64,000 bases of DNA from CAVYVZ01 sp963772065 (GTDB lineage: Bacteria; Acidobacteriota; Vicinamibacteria; Vicinamibacterales; UBA2999): positions 558,001-622,000 of the forward strand of contig CAVYVZ010000010.1 of the NCBI GenBank assembly GCA_963772065.1. The letters are read 5' to 3'. A program made the translations under genes and the position numbers. Positions 25,252 through 33,453 of this stretch are shown piece after piece; position 1 is the first letter of the stretch, and each line of letters starts with the position of its first letter. Under the pieces are notes generated by a model. The model was not told where the DNA came from and did not search any database. It saw nothing but the letters and a program-made list of their open reading frames with translations.

Positions 25252-26902
25252 GACCGGCCTCCTCGATCCACCGATTCATCTTCGCGCGCTGCATCGGAAG
25301 CGTGATCGGACCGTCCCGCAGCAGCACGTCATGGAAATCGCGCGCGTCGAAGCGGGCGCCGAGCGCCGCTTCGGCGTGGCTCCGGAGCTGCCGGACCTCG
25401 CGCAGACCCAGCATGTAGCAGGTCACCTGCCCCGGCGCGGCGATGTAGCGGGCGGCGCGTGCTTCCGCGGCGTGCGGCACCCGCCCGGCCCGTGTCATGA
25501 GCATCTCGACGGCCTCCTCGTGCGTGAGGCGTCCCGTGTGCAGCAGCACGTCGGCGATCAGGCCCACGCAGACTTCGAGCGGATGCAGGAGATACCCCGC
25601 GATCTCGGCGTCGGTCGGGTAGACGCCCATGTCGTTGGCAAGCCATTCAGAATAGAACGCCCATCCCTCGCGGAAGGCCTGCGTCTGCAGCTCGCGCGTG
25701 GCCGGATGGCGCTGCGAGCGCGCGTCGCCGTAGCTGCGCTCGAAATGATGTCCTGGATACCCCTCGTGGACGGCGGAGCACGTGGTTTCCCAGCGCCCAC
25801 ATAGCGTTGCGTGTGCGGTGTTCAGGACGAAGCGGCCGGGGCTGCCGTCTTCGGGTGACTGGTAATAGCCGGAGGCGCCGATCCGCTCCTCGACCGGTGT
25901 CATCGGCTCGACGACGAGCGGCACCTCAGGCACGTGGCGGAAGAAGCGCGGGAGCTGCGGCTTCACGCGGTCGAGGACGCCGCGGGCATGGAGGATCATC
26001 CCTTCGGGGCTCGCGTGCGTGTGGCGCGGGTCCTCGCGCATCGCGCGCTTGGCATCGGCCAGGGTGGCGCCCGGATACAGCCGGGCGAGGATCGGCGCAA
26101 GCTGGCGATCGATGTCGGCAATCGCCTCCTCCGCGCCGTCGAGGAGCTGTTCAGGCGAGAGGTCGAGCGACGTATAGCGGAACACCTCGGCCCGATAGAC
26201 CTCGAGGCCTTCCGGCAGCGCCGCCAGCGCGCCATTCTCGCGCGCCGACTTCATGTAGGCATTGCTGAGGAAGTCGCGGAAGCCGTGCAGCGCCGGCCGC
26301 ACCTCCCGCGTCATCAGCGATCGCCATTCGGCGGCAAACGCATCGTCTTCGGCGCGCATGCCCGCGCTGTTGAGTGTCTCGCCCTCCACCAGCGCGTCGA
26401 TCTGCTCCACGACGCGCTGCACGGTCCGTCGTGCCGCTGTATAACCCTCGGACGCGCCGTACCGGAGATCGTCGATCCGCGATCGGATGGTCTCGGGCAG
26501 CGCTCGAAACCGGCTCAGCGCCGTGGCGCGCGCCGCGGGCGTGTCGACGGCAATCGACGCAGCCAGTTGCGCCGCGCCGAGGTGCCATCCGGTCATCTGG
26601 TTCACGTCCCAGAGGTGAATGCGTCCCACGCGCAGGCGGGTGGATGCTTCGAGCTCCTGCCGCAGCATCCCATAGGTGACCCATGAAGGCGTCCCCACGG
26701 CAATCCATGGATCCGCTGCTCGCAGCGCCCGCAGCCACTCATCCTCGCGGGCGCGACGTGCGGCGCGATCCTCGGGGTGTTCATAGTCCCAGCCGCCGCG
26801 TGCCTCGACTGCGTCCGTCCACGCCCGCTGCGCGGCCGCGAACTCGTCCGCCACGCGCGTCACGATGGCGTCGGCGTCGGCGGCTGAGCGGGCAGATTCC
26901 AT
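25238..26902 (-). CDS. DUF885 family protein (putative zinc carboxypeptidase-like)
   Basis: A 554-residue protein matching the DUF885 family over its whole length. The family motif HEGYPGHHFE (zinc-ligand HExxGH-like) is present, with EGWAFYSEWLANDMGV downstream supplying the second Glu region, and ending YMLGLREVRQLRSHAEAALG. Structures of relatives show a gluzincin-like helical metallopeptidase fold, so a peptidase role is likely. No signal peptide is visible, so it is probably cytosolic. Followed by an overlapping small acidic gene. A GGTCAAA repeat lies just upstream of its start. Confidence 0.88.
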   Translation of the reverse strand: MESARSAADADAIVTRVADEFAAAQRAWTDAVEARGGWDYEHPEDRAARRAREDEWLRALRAADPWIAVGTPSWVTYGMLRQELEASTRLRVGRIHLWDVNQMTGWHLGAAQLAASIAVDTPAARATALSRFRALPETIRSRIDDLRYGASEGYTAARRTVQRVVEQIDALVEGETLNSAGMRAEDDAFAAEWRSLMTREVRPALHGFRDFLSNAYMKSARENGALAALPEGLEVYRAEVFRYTSLDLSPEQLLDGAEEAIADIDRQLAPILARLYPGATLADAKRAMREDPRHTHASPEGMILHARGVLDRVKPQLPRFFRHVPEVPLVVEPMTPVEERIGASGYYQSPEDGSPGRFVLNTAHATLCGRWETTCSAVHEGYPGHHFERSYGDARSQRHPATRELQTQAFREGWAFYSEWLANDMGVYPTDAEIAGYLLHPLEVCVGLIADVLLHTGRLTHEEAVEMLMTRAGRVPHAAEARAARYIAAPGQVTCYMLGLREVRQLRSHAEAALGARFDARDFHDVLLRDGPITLPMQRAKMNRWIEEAGHAHV

Positions 26903-26928
26903 GTGGACGATGGTAGTTTCACCAGCTC

Positions 26929-26945
26929 AAAGGTCAAAGGTCAAT
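26929..26945. repeat. GGTCAAA heptamer repeat, right next to the transposase remnant
   Basis: Two units (AAAGGTCAAAGGTCAA). The stop codon of the repaired transposase frame lies inside this repeat. It matches the arrays on the other side of the transposase at 27460 onward. Confidence 0.7.
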
Positions 26946-27457
26946 TGATGGCGCGCTTCAAGAGAGACCAGAAGTTCTCGCAGGAAATTGGTGTGGATTT
27001 GCCCGTCCACGTAGGCTTCGGCGTGGTCGATCACGCCGTGGACGTACTCGCTATACAGGCCGGTGTAGGACGGCAACGCATCGGTGTAGACGTTCGCGCC
27101 AGCCTCGACGTGCTTGCGGACGATGCCCTGCATGTGGTCCTTGCGGATGCTGGTCATGATCTCGAGTGCGAACTTGGCTGACGCCGTTCTTGCCGTGCCG
27201 GTCGAGCAATACCCATGACCGCAGTCTTGCCAGACAATGGATCGCCCGCGAGTCATGTTCAGTCTCTTCCGCTTGTCCGCGTGCATGAAACGGCCCTTGC
27301 CGCCGATGTAGGTTTCGTCGGCCTCGACGTCGCCACCGAGCTTTCCGCCAGTGTGCTTGTCCTGCAACGCGAGCCGCAGACGCGAGAGCATGAACCACGC
27401 AGTCTTCTGGGTGACGCCAAGAGCGCGCCCGAGTTCGTAGCTGCTGATCCCGGTCAT
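26941..27457 (-). mobile_element. degraded IS1595-family transposase fragment
   Basis: DDE transposase of the ISXO2/IS1595 group: SYELGRALGVTQKTAWFMLS, GDVEADETYIGGKGRFMHAD (first catalytic Asp), VEAGANVYTDALPSYTGLYS (second), and, after a frame change near 26975, CENFWSLLKRAI. Intermediate frames (GKTAVMG, LLDRHGKNGVSQVRT) show two further shifts around 27180-27230. The N-terminal zinc-ribbon region and the C-terminal third are missing, and no terminal inverted repeats are seen. It is non-functional. Both edges run into GGTCAAA heptamers, which have taken the place of the IS ends. Confidence 0.85.
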
Positions 27458-27459
27458 GG

Positions 27460-27566
27460 GTCAAGGTCAAGGTAAGGTCAAAGGTCGAGGTCAAAGGCGA
27501 GGTCAAAGGTTAAGGTCAAAGGTCGAAGGTCAAAGGTCGAAGGTCAAAGTCTAAGGTCAAGGTGCA
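27460..27566. repeat. GGTCAAA heptamer array
   Basis: About a dozen imperfect copies of AAGGTCA/GGTCAAA in tandem on the plus strand, spaced 7 to 9 bases with small variations (GGTCGAA, GGTCAAG). No conserved spacers and no flanking cas genes, so this is not a CRISPR array. Confidence 0.8.
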
Positions 27567-27617
27567 GCGATCGAAACGTCCGCTCGTGGGACCGCGTAGT
27601 CCCGCAATCGGTCCGTT

Positions 27618-27714
27618 GATCAAAGGTCAAAGGTAAATGTAGGTTTAGGTCCTAGGCCAGGTACCGGTGCAACCTTTGCTTTTGACCTTTGACCTTTGAC
27701 GTTTTGACCTTTGC
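27618..27714. repeat. GGTCAAA hairpin: forward and inverted heptamers
   Basis: TCAAAGGTCAAAGG (27620-27633) followed after about 40 bases by the complement (TTTGACCTTTGACC, 27672-27714). It forms a long stem directly before the start of the exported protein gene at 27746. The gap 27567-27617 holds nothing recognisable. Confidence 0.7.
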
Positions 27715-27745
27715 GGAGCCGAAGGCTCCGCCGGAGGACGTGATC

Positions 27746-28423
27746 ATGCGTCTACTTCTCTTCTCGTCGCTCCTCACCATCGCCACGGTTACTGCAGCGC
27801 AGCAGACGCTCACCGTCGAGTCAGGTCGTGGCCTCACGCCGGTCGGCGTGAAAGTAGAACCCACCGAGTATCGGGGCCGCAAAGCGGTGCGCATCGTCGA
27901 AGCCAGCACCGAGCCCACGGGCGGCATTGCGGTGCTCGACGGCACGACGTTCCGCAACGGCACGATCGAAGTCGACATGGCGGGCGTTCCCGGGAAGGGT
28001 GCGGGGGCCGAGGCCCGAGGGTTCGTGGGCATTGCGTTTCGCGTGCAGCCTGATTCGAAGCGGTACGAGGCGTTCTACCTGCGTCCCACGAACGGCCGCG
28101 CGGACGATCAGCTTCGCCGCAATCACGCGACGCAGTACGTCTCCGAGCCGGAGTTCCCCTGGCACCGCCTGCGCAAGGAGAATCCGGGCGTCTACGAGTC
28201 GTACGTCGATCTCGAGCCTGGCGCGTGGACCCACGTCCGCGTCACCGTCGACGGCGCAAAAGCGCGGCTCTTCGTTCACGACGCCACACAGCCGGCGCTC
28301 ATCGTCAACGACCTCAAGCTCGGCGACGTCTCCGGCGGCGTCGCTCTATGGAGCGGCTCGGGCACGGAAGCCTGGTTCTCAACGCTCCGCGTCACGCCCC
28401 GCGAACGCCCCTCCGACTTTTGA
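27746..28423 (+). CDS. exported LamG/DUF1080-like beta-sandwich protein
   Basis: A 225-residue protein. The signal peptide is LLLFSSLLTIATVTAAQQ. One beta-sandwich domain follows: GTIEVDMAGVPGKGAG, FVGIAFRVQPDSKRYEAFYL, TNGRADDQLRRNHATQYVSE and the closing GGVALWSGSGTEAWFSTLRV. This order is that of concanavalin-like/DUF1080 domains that bind or cleave sugars. Catalytic residues cannot be assigned. The start is ATG 27746 with GGAGGA just upstream. It precedes a sugar-acid catabolic cassette, which fits a carbohydrate-related role, but GGTCAAA repeats separate it on both sides. Confidence 0.75.
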   Translation: MRLLLFSSLLTIATVTAAQQTLTVESGRGLTPVGVKVEPTEYRGRKAVRIVEASTEPTGGIAVLDGTTFRNGTIEVDMAGVPGKGAGAEARGFVGIAFRVQPDSKRYEAFYLRPTNGRADDQLRRNHATQYVSEPEFPWHRLRKENPGVYESYVDLEPGAWTHVRVTVDGAKARLFVHDATQPALIVNDLKLGDVSGGVALWSGSGTEAWFSTLRVTPRERPSDF

Positions 28424-28449
28424 CCTTTGCCCTTTTGACCTTTGACCTC
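28419..28449. repeat. inverted GGTCAAA heptamers after the LamG-like gene
   Basis: TTTTGACCTTTGCCCTTTTGACC and another TTTGACC, in the orientation opposite to the array at 27460. Together with that array it brackets the LamG-like gene. Confidence 0.75.
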
Positions 28450-28511
28450 GAGCGCGCGTCGCCGTTACGCGAAGTAACGGCGGCACCGCGCTCGTGACAG
28501 AATGCCTCGCG

Positions 28512-30257
28512 ATGAGTGACCAATCGGGGCCACGGCCTCGCAGGCGGCCCGAACAGCTTCGCAGCCATCGATGGTACGGCGCGCAGGACCTCCGGTCGTT
28601 CGGCCATCGATCCCGCGCGGCGCAGATGGGATTCGACCGTGCCGACTACGGCGGCAAGCCGGTCATCGCGATCATCAATACGTGGAGCGACATCAATCCC
28701 TGCCATACGCACTTCAAGCAGCGCGTCGAGGAAGTGAAGCGCGGCGTCTGGTCGGCCGGCGGGTTCCCCGTGGAGCTGCCGGCGATGACGCTCTCGGAGC
28801 CCTTCCAGAAGCCGACGACGATGCTCTATCGCAACCTCCTCGCGATGGAGACCGAGGAGCTGCTGCGATCGTATCCGGCGGACGGTGCCGTGCTGATGGG
28901 CGGCTGCGACAAGACGACGCCCGCGCTCATCATGGGCGCCACGTCGATGAACCTGCCGGCGCTCTTCATGCCGGCCGGCCCGATGCTGCGCGCCAACTGG
29001 GAAGGCGCGCCGCTCGGCTCGGGCTCGGACGTCTGGAAGTACTGGGCGGAGCTGCGCGCCGGCAAGATCACCGAGCAGGACTGGATGGACATCGAGCAGT
29101 GCATCGCCCGCTCGCCGGGACATTGCATGACGATGGGTACGGCGTCGACGATGACGAGCGCGGCCGAAGCGCTCGGCCTCACGCTGCCGGGCGCGGCGTC
29201 GATTCCGGCCGCCGACTCGCGCCACGCCGTCATGGCGGCGCAGACGGGCAAACGGATCGTCCAGATGGTCTGGGACGATCTGAGACCCTCCGAGATCCTC
29301 ACCGACGCCGCGTTTCGCAACGCCATCACCACGGTGCTGGCCATCGGGGGATCCACGAACGCGATCATCCACCTGATCGCCATGGCGCGCCGGGCGGGCA
29401 TCGCGCTCGGGCTCGATGACTTCGAGGTCCTGGCGCGCCGAACGCCTCTCCTCGCCAACATCCGGCCCGCGGGCGCGTACCTCATGGAGGACTTTTACTA
29501 CGCGGGCGGATTGCGCGCGCTGCTGCACCACCTGCGCGATCTGCTCGACACGAGCGCGCTGACCGCGAACGGCCGCACCCTCGGCGAGAACATCGCGGGC
29601 GCACGCGTCTGCAACGATGACGTGATCAGGCGAATGGACACGGCGCTCGTGGCGTCGGACACGCTGGCCGTGCTGCGCGGCAACCTGGCGCCCGATGGCG
29701 CGGTGATCAAGCCTCCCGCGGCCGAGCCGCGCCTGCATCGCCACGCCGGCCCCGCCGTTGTCTTTGCCGACTACAACGACATGGCCGCCCGCGTCGACGA
29801 TCCGAATTTGCCGGTCGACGAGAACTCGGTGCTCGTGCTCAAGAACGCCGGGCCGCTCGGCGCGCCCGGCATGCCCGAGTGGGGGCAGCTGCCGATCCCG
29901 AAGAAGGTGCTCGAGAAGGGCGTGCGCGACATGGTGCGGATCTCCGACGCGCGCATGAGCGGCACGGCGTACGGCGCCTGCGTGCTGCACGTCGCGCCGG
30001 AATCGTACGTCGGAGGGCCGCTGGCGCACGTGCAGGACGGCGACGTGATCGAGCTGGATGTCCCGGCTCGCCGCCTCGCGCTGCGCGTGAGCGACGAGGA
30101 GCTCGCGCGCCGCACAGCGGTGTGGAAGGCGCCGCCACCGCGCTACGTCCGCGGCTACGGCGCGCTCTATCTGCGTCACATCACACAGGCGAACGAGGGG
30201 TGCGACTTCGACGTGCTGGCCTCGGGCGCTCCAACACCGGAACCGGAGATCCACTGA
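28512..30257 (+). CDS. IlvD/Edd-family sugar-acid dehydratase
   Basis: About 581 residues. Iron-sulfur-dependent dehydratase with the three Cys-containing motifs of the family: SDINPCHTH, MGGCDKTTPALIMGA and SPGHCMTMGTASTM. Ala/Gly-rich IGGSTNAIIHLIAMARRAG and the C-terminal VRISDARMSGTAYGACVLHV complete the set. The subgroup (HRWYGAQDLRSFGHRSR start, WSDINPCHTH) is that of L-arabonate/D-xylonate-type pentonate dehydratases rather than branched-chain IlvD. The product would be a 2-keto-3-deoxy acid, which the next gene's aldolase could cleave. The start is ATG 28512. One base separates its stop from the GTG of the aldolase gene. Confidence 0.9.
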   Translation: MSDQSGPRPRRRPEQLRSHRWYGAQDLRSFGHRSRAAQMGFDRADYGGKPVIAIINTWSDINPCHTHFKQRVEEVKRGVWSAGGFPVELPAMTLSEPFQKPTTMLYRNLLAMETEELLRSYPADGAVLMGGCDKTTPALIMGATSMNLPALFMPAGPMLRANWEGAPLGSGSDVWKYWAELRAGKITEQDWMDIEQCIARSPGHCMTMGTASTMTSAAEALGLTLPGAASIPAADSRHAVMAAQTGKRIVQMVWDDLRPSEILTDAAFRNAITTVLAIGGSTNAIIHLIAMARRAGIALGLDDFEVLARRTPLLANIRPAGAYLMEDFYYAGGLRALLHHLRDLLDTSALTANGRTLGENIAGARVCNDDVIRRMDTALVASDTLAVLRGNLAPDGAVIKPPAAEPRLHRHAGPAVVFADYNDMAARVDDPNLPVDENSVLVLKNAGPLGAPGMPEWGQLPIPKKVLEKGVRDMVRISDARMSGTAYGACVLHVAPESYVGGPLAHVQDGDVIELDVPARRLALRVSDEELARRTAVWKAPPPRYVRGYGALYLRHITQANEGCDFDVLASGAPTPEPEIH

Positions 30258-30258
30258 C

Positions 30259-31053
30259 GTGGAGATGCCCGTCAATCAGCTGAAGCGCGCGCTGCGCGAG
30301 GGCCGCCCGCAGGTCGGCCTCTGGTGCAGCCTGCCGAGTCACATCACCATCGAGATCGTCGCCGGCTCAGGGTTCGACTGGCTGCTGCTCGACACCGAGC
30401 ACTCGCCGAGCGACGTGCCCACGGTGCTGCATCAACTCCACGCGATGGCCGAGAGCCGCACGAACGCGGCCGTGCGTCTCGCGTGGAACGACGCCGTGCT
30501 GTTCAAGCGCTTCCTCGATATCGGCGTGCAAAGCTTCGTCGTGCCGTGGGTGCAGAACGCCGACGAAGCCCGGCGGGCCGTCGCCGCCGCGCGCTATCCA
30601 CCCGAGGGCGTCCGAGGCGTCGCCGTGGCGATACGCGCGAACCGCTACGGACGCATCCCCGATTACGTCACACGCGTGAACGACGAGTTGTGTCTCATCG
30701 TGCAACTCGAGACGCGCGTCGCCCTGAGCAACCTGGAGGCCATTGCCGCCGTCGACGGCATCGACGGCCTCTTCATCGGCCCGAGCGACCTGGCGGCCGA
30801 CATGGGGCACCTCGGCGACAACAGGCATCCGGAGGTGCGCGCGACGATCGAGGATGCGATCGCGCGCATCCGGCGGACGGGCAAGGCGCCCGGCATCCTG
30901 GCGCCGGTGGAAGCCGACGCGCGCCACTGGCTCGAACGCGGCGCGCTCTTTGTCGGCATCGGCAGCGACGTGGGCCTGCTGGCTCGTCAGAGCGAGGCTC
31001 TGGCAGCTCGCTTTCGCGAGGCGATCGCGCAAATCGCAACGCCCAATTCCTGA
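30259..31053 (+). CDS. HpcH/HpaI-family 2-keto-3-deoxy-sugar-acid aldolase
   Basis: A 264-residue TIM-barrel class II aldolase: GSGFDWLLLDTEHSPSDV, the metal-binding QLETRVALSNLEAI (Glu ligand), IDGLFIGPSDLAADMG (Asp ligand) and a final GALFVGIGSDVGLLARQ. Relatives cleave 2-keto-3-deoxy-L-rhamnonate or 2,4-dihydroxyhept-2-enedioate to pyruvate and an aldehyde. Placed directly after the pentonate-type dehydratase, it probably splits that enzyme's product. Start is GTG 30259, supported by a ribosome-site-like purine stretch at 30243-30249; ATG 30265 is the alternative. Followed nine bases later by a transporter gene. Confidence 0.9.
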   Translation: MEMPVNQLKRALREGRPQVGLWCSLPSHITIEIVAGSGFDWLLLDTEHSPSDVPTVLHQLHAMAESRTNAAVRLAWNDAVLFKRFLDIGVQSFVVPWVQNADEARRAVAAARYPPEGVRGVAVAIRANRYGRIPDYVTRVNDELCLIVQLETRVALSNLEAIAAVDGIDGLFIGPSDLAADMGHLGDNRHPEVRATIEDAIARIRRTGKAPGILAPVEADARHWLERGALFVGIGSDVGLLARQSEALAARFREAIAQIATPNS

Positions 31054-31062
31054 AGGGACGCT

Positions 31063-32391
31063 ATGGATCGCACCCTCGAGCAACGCACGATGGCCAAGGT
31101 GGCGTGGCGGCTCCTGCCGCTCATCGTCGTGATCTATTTCGTCGCGTACATCGATCGCACCAACGTGGGGTTTGCGGCGATCAGCATGAATCGCGATCTT
31201 GGCTTCTCCGCGTACCTGTACGGGTGGGGCGCGGGGATCTTCTTTCTCGGCTACGCGCTCTTCGAAGTGCCGAGCAACGTGATCCTGCACCGCGTGGGTG
31301 CGCGCGTCTGGATCGCGCGCATCATGGTTACCTGGGGCATCGTTTCCGGATGCATGGCGTTCGTCAGCGGGCCCGTCAGCTTCCTCGTCATACGGTTTCT
31401 TCTCGGAGTGGCCGAAGCCGGATTCTTTCCGGGCGTGCTGCTCTACTTCACGTACTGGTTCCCGTCGGTGTATCGCGCGCGCGTGATCTCGGCGCTCTTC
31501 CTCGCCGTGCCTGGGTCCAACGCGGTGGCCGCGGCCCTCTCGGGCGCGCTGCTCCAGATGGACGGCGTATGGGGCATCGCCGGGTGGAAGTGGATGTTCC
31601 TGCTCGAATCCATCCCCGCGGTGGCACTGGCACCGGTCGTCCTGAAAATGCTGACGGATCGACCGGCGGACGCCAAGTGGCTCGACACGAGTGAACGGGA
31701 GTGGCTGGTCGGCCGCATGGAGGACGAACGGCGAAAGCTGGAAGGCGCCCACAAACATCTCTCGCTGTACAAAGCCCTCACCGACCGGCGCGTCGTGTCG
31801 CTCTCGCTGATCTACCTGACCATCGTCAGCGCGACGTACGGCATCACGTTCTTCCTGCCGCTGATGGTGAACCTGCACGGCCTGACGACGATGAACACGG
31901 GCTTCGTGACCGCCATCCCATACGTGATCGGCACGATCGGGATGGTGATCTGGGCGTGGTCGTCCGACCGAATGCACGAGCGGCGGTGGCACTTCACGAT
32001 CGCGTGTGTGCTCGCCGCCGTCGGCCTCGTCGCGGCCGGTGTGTGGAGCCGGAATTTGTACATGGCCATGGGGGCCATGTCGGTCGCCGCGATCGGCCTC
32101 TACGGGTCCAAACCGGCGTTCTGGCCGCTGCCGTCCACGTTCCTCTCCGGAACCGCCGCCGCAGGCGGGATCGCGCTCGTCAACTCGATTGGCAACCTCG
32201 GCGGCTTCGCCGGCCCGTACGTGGTTGGGTGGATCAGAACGTCCACGCAGAGCTACGAGATGGGCCTGTTCTTCCTCGCGGGATGCGCGCTGCTGTCGGC
32301 GGCCATCGCGCTGCTGACCGTGAAGCCCGTTCGATCGGCGCGCGTGCCGCAGCCAGGCAAAGCCGCTGCGTTGTCGGGTAGCAACGCGTAG
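31063..32391 (+). CDS. MFS transporter, anion:cation symporter type (sugar acids)
   Basis: A 442-residue protein with twelve membrane segments. The opening LLPLIVVIYFVAYIDRTNVG and FLGYALFEVPSNVILHRVGA are typical of the ACS family, which contains hexuronate, tartrate and galactonate uptake systems. The conserved R-x-L-G-x-x-E motif of that family appears as IRFLLGVAEAGFFPGVLLYF. The C-terminal half includes LPLMVNLHGLTTMNTGF and GTAAAGGIALVNSIGNLGGF. With the dehydratase and aldolase upstream it forms an uptake and catabolic unit for a sugar acid. GAAGGGA precedes ATG 31063. Confidence 0.9.
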   Translation: MDRTLEQRTMAKVAWRLLPLIVVIYFVAYIDRTNVGFAAISMNRDLGFSAYLYGWGAGIFFLGYALFEVPSNVILHRVGARVWIARIMVTWGIVSGCMAFVSGPVSFLVIRFLLGVAEAGFFPGVLLYFTYWFPSVYRARVISALFLAVPGSNAVAAALSGALLQMDGVWGIAGWKWMFLLESIPAVALAPVVLKMLTDRPADAKWLDTSEREWLVGRMEDERRKLEGAHKHLSLYKALTDRRVVSLSLIYLTIVSATYGITFFLPLMVNLHGLTTMNTGFVTAIPYVIGTIGMVIWAWSSDRMHERRWHFTIACVLAAVGLVAAGVWSRNLYMAMGAMSVAAIGLYGSKPAFWPLPSTFLSGTAAAGGIALVNSIGNLGGFAGPYVVGWIRTSTQSYEMGLFFLAGCALLSAAIALLTVKPVRSARVPQPGKAAALSGSNA

Positions 32392-32395
32392 GCTC

Positions 32396-32821
32396 ATGTG
32401 GATTCTTCGCTCCTGCGGGGCCCTCGTGATCCTCTCGGCGCTGGCTGTCGGATGCTCCGAGTCGTCTTCCACGGCGACGTCGCCTTCGTCGGGCCAACTC
32501 TCCGGCACCTGGAACGTCACCTCAATCCAGCCGGCCGGTCAAGCCGAGCAGGCCAAACCGATCGGCGCCACTTACACACTGACGTTCGCCGACGGCCAAC
32601 TGTCGACTAGAGTCGACTGCAACGTGTGCAGTGGTGCGTTCTCGCTGTCAGGGCAGACCCTCATGGCGGGTCCGACGCTGGCCTGCACCCGGGCCGCCTG
32701 CTCCACAATGGCGTTCGAGAACGCGTTCACCAGTTTGCTGGGTGGCGAAAGCCGCGTCGCGCTGTCGAGCGACACGCTGGTGCTGTCGTCGTCGCGGGGA
32801 GTGTTGCGCTTCAGGCGATAG
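32396..32821 (+). CDS. META-domain (HslJ-like) lipoprotein
   Basis: A 141-residue protein. The lipoprotein signal has Cys20 in AVGCSES. A Ser/Thr-rich linker leads to one META domain: LSGTWNVTSIQPAG, YTLTFADGQLSTRVDCNVCS and CTRAACSTMAFENAFTSLLG, closing DTLVLSSSRGVLRFRR. The Cys pairs probably form disulphides in the periplasm. META domains occur in HslJ-like envelope-stress proteins. It begins four bases after the MFS stop, so it is probably on the same transcript, though its link to sugar-acid use is unclear. GTG or TTG alternatives exist, but ATG 32396 gives the cleanest signal. Confidence 0.8.
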   Translation: MWILRSCGALVILSALAVGCSESSSTATSPSSGQLSGTWNVTSIQPAGQAEQAKPIGATYTLTFADGQLSTRVDCNVCSGAFSLSGQTLMAGPTLACTRAACSTMAFENAFTSLLGGESRVALSSDTLVLSSSRGVLRFRR

Positions 32822-32841
32822 TGGATTGCCTACGGCGACGG

Positions 32842-33249
32842 CTACTCCAGGATCCTCCCCACGAGCCACAGATGGCCGAACGGGTCCAGGACGCCGCCTT
32901 GCAGCATCCGCCGGATAGGGCGCGGCCCTGTCGTCTCGTGCAGGTGTTCCCTGACCGGGCTGTGCTCGACAGCTCCGGCTGCCAGTGCTTTCTTCTGGAC
33001 AGCGATCGGGTCGTCAACAAAGAGCTCGATCCGCACCGTCGTGAAACCGACGGAGGAGGGGCCCCTCGTCCCGCGAGTGGGCGTCTCGTGCGCGAGGAAG
33101 AACCTCGCGTCGTCAATCGACAGGCCGGCGACGACGTGTCCGCCGCCGTCGAGGTGCCATAGAACCGTCGCGCCGAACGCGGCTTTGTAGAACTCGATGG
33201 CCGCGTTCCCGTCGGTCACCGCCAACATCGGAGAAATTTGAGTTCCCAT
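32842..33249 (-). CDS. PhnB-like VOC protein
   Basis: About 135 residues from ATG 33249, where conservation begins (MGTQISPMLAVTDGNAAIEF). The domain resembles the PhnB/DUF1428-type VOC group: YKAAFGATVLWHLDGGGHVV, FFLAHETPTRGTRGPSSVGF and the end LQGGVLDPFGHLWLVGRILE. The ligand is unknown. Convergent with the META lipoprotein gene, with about 20 bases between stops. A hairpin repeat lies directly upstream of its start, so its promoter would have to sit inside or next to that repeat. Confidence 0.85.
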   Translation of the reverse strand: MGTQISPMLAVTDGNAAIEFYKAAFGATVLWHLDGGGHVVAGLSIDDARFFLAHETPTRGTRGPSSVGFTTVRIELFVDDPIAVQKKALAAGAVEHSPVREHLHETTGPRPIRRMLQGGVLDPFGHLWLVGRILE

Positions 33250-33262
33250 CGCGTGGTCATTT

Positions 33263-33452
33263 TCACAGGGAGATCGTGGAGATGGGAAGGTCATTCTTTT
33301 TATCACAGGGAGATCGGGGAGATCTTGCGTGAGTTTCAGCTAACAGGCTTCGTCGCTCGGTGCGCAGTCACTCCCGCCTGCAGCAGCGCGACGAGGCGTG
33401 CTAAGTCCGACGAAGAAGCCGCCTCCCCGATCTCCCGGACCTCCCTGTGATA
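33263..33452. repeat. GGGAGATC hairpin element
   Basis: A direct copy of CACAGGGAGATCG at 33265 and 33304 is followed by the inverted complement (CCCGATCTCCC ... CTCCCTGTGATAT, 33426-33452). The loop holds a second inverted pair (GGCTTCGTCG near 33347 and CGACGAAGAAGCC near 33408), giving a compound stem. It fills the whole gap between the VOC gene start and the end of the DUF5916 gene. Confidence 0.7.
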
Positions 33453-33453
33453 T

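Noticed and set aside
27460..27714. Possible CRISPR array
   Set aside because: Units are 7 bases, imperfect and contiguous, with no unique spacers, no leader and no cas genes anywhere in the window.
28392..30275. 627-residue minus-strand open frame over the dehydratase
   Set aside because: Antisense shadow of the IlvD/Edd gene; no coherent hydrophobic core or family match.
30367..32520. 717-residue minus-strand open frame over the aldolase and MFS genes
   Set aside because: Antisense to well-recognised families, His/Arg-rich and without motifs.
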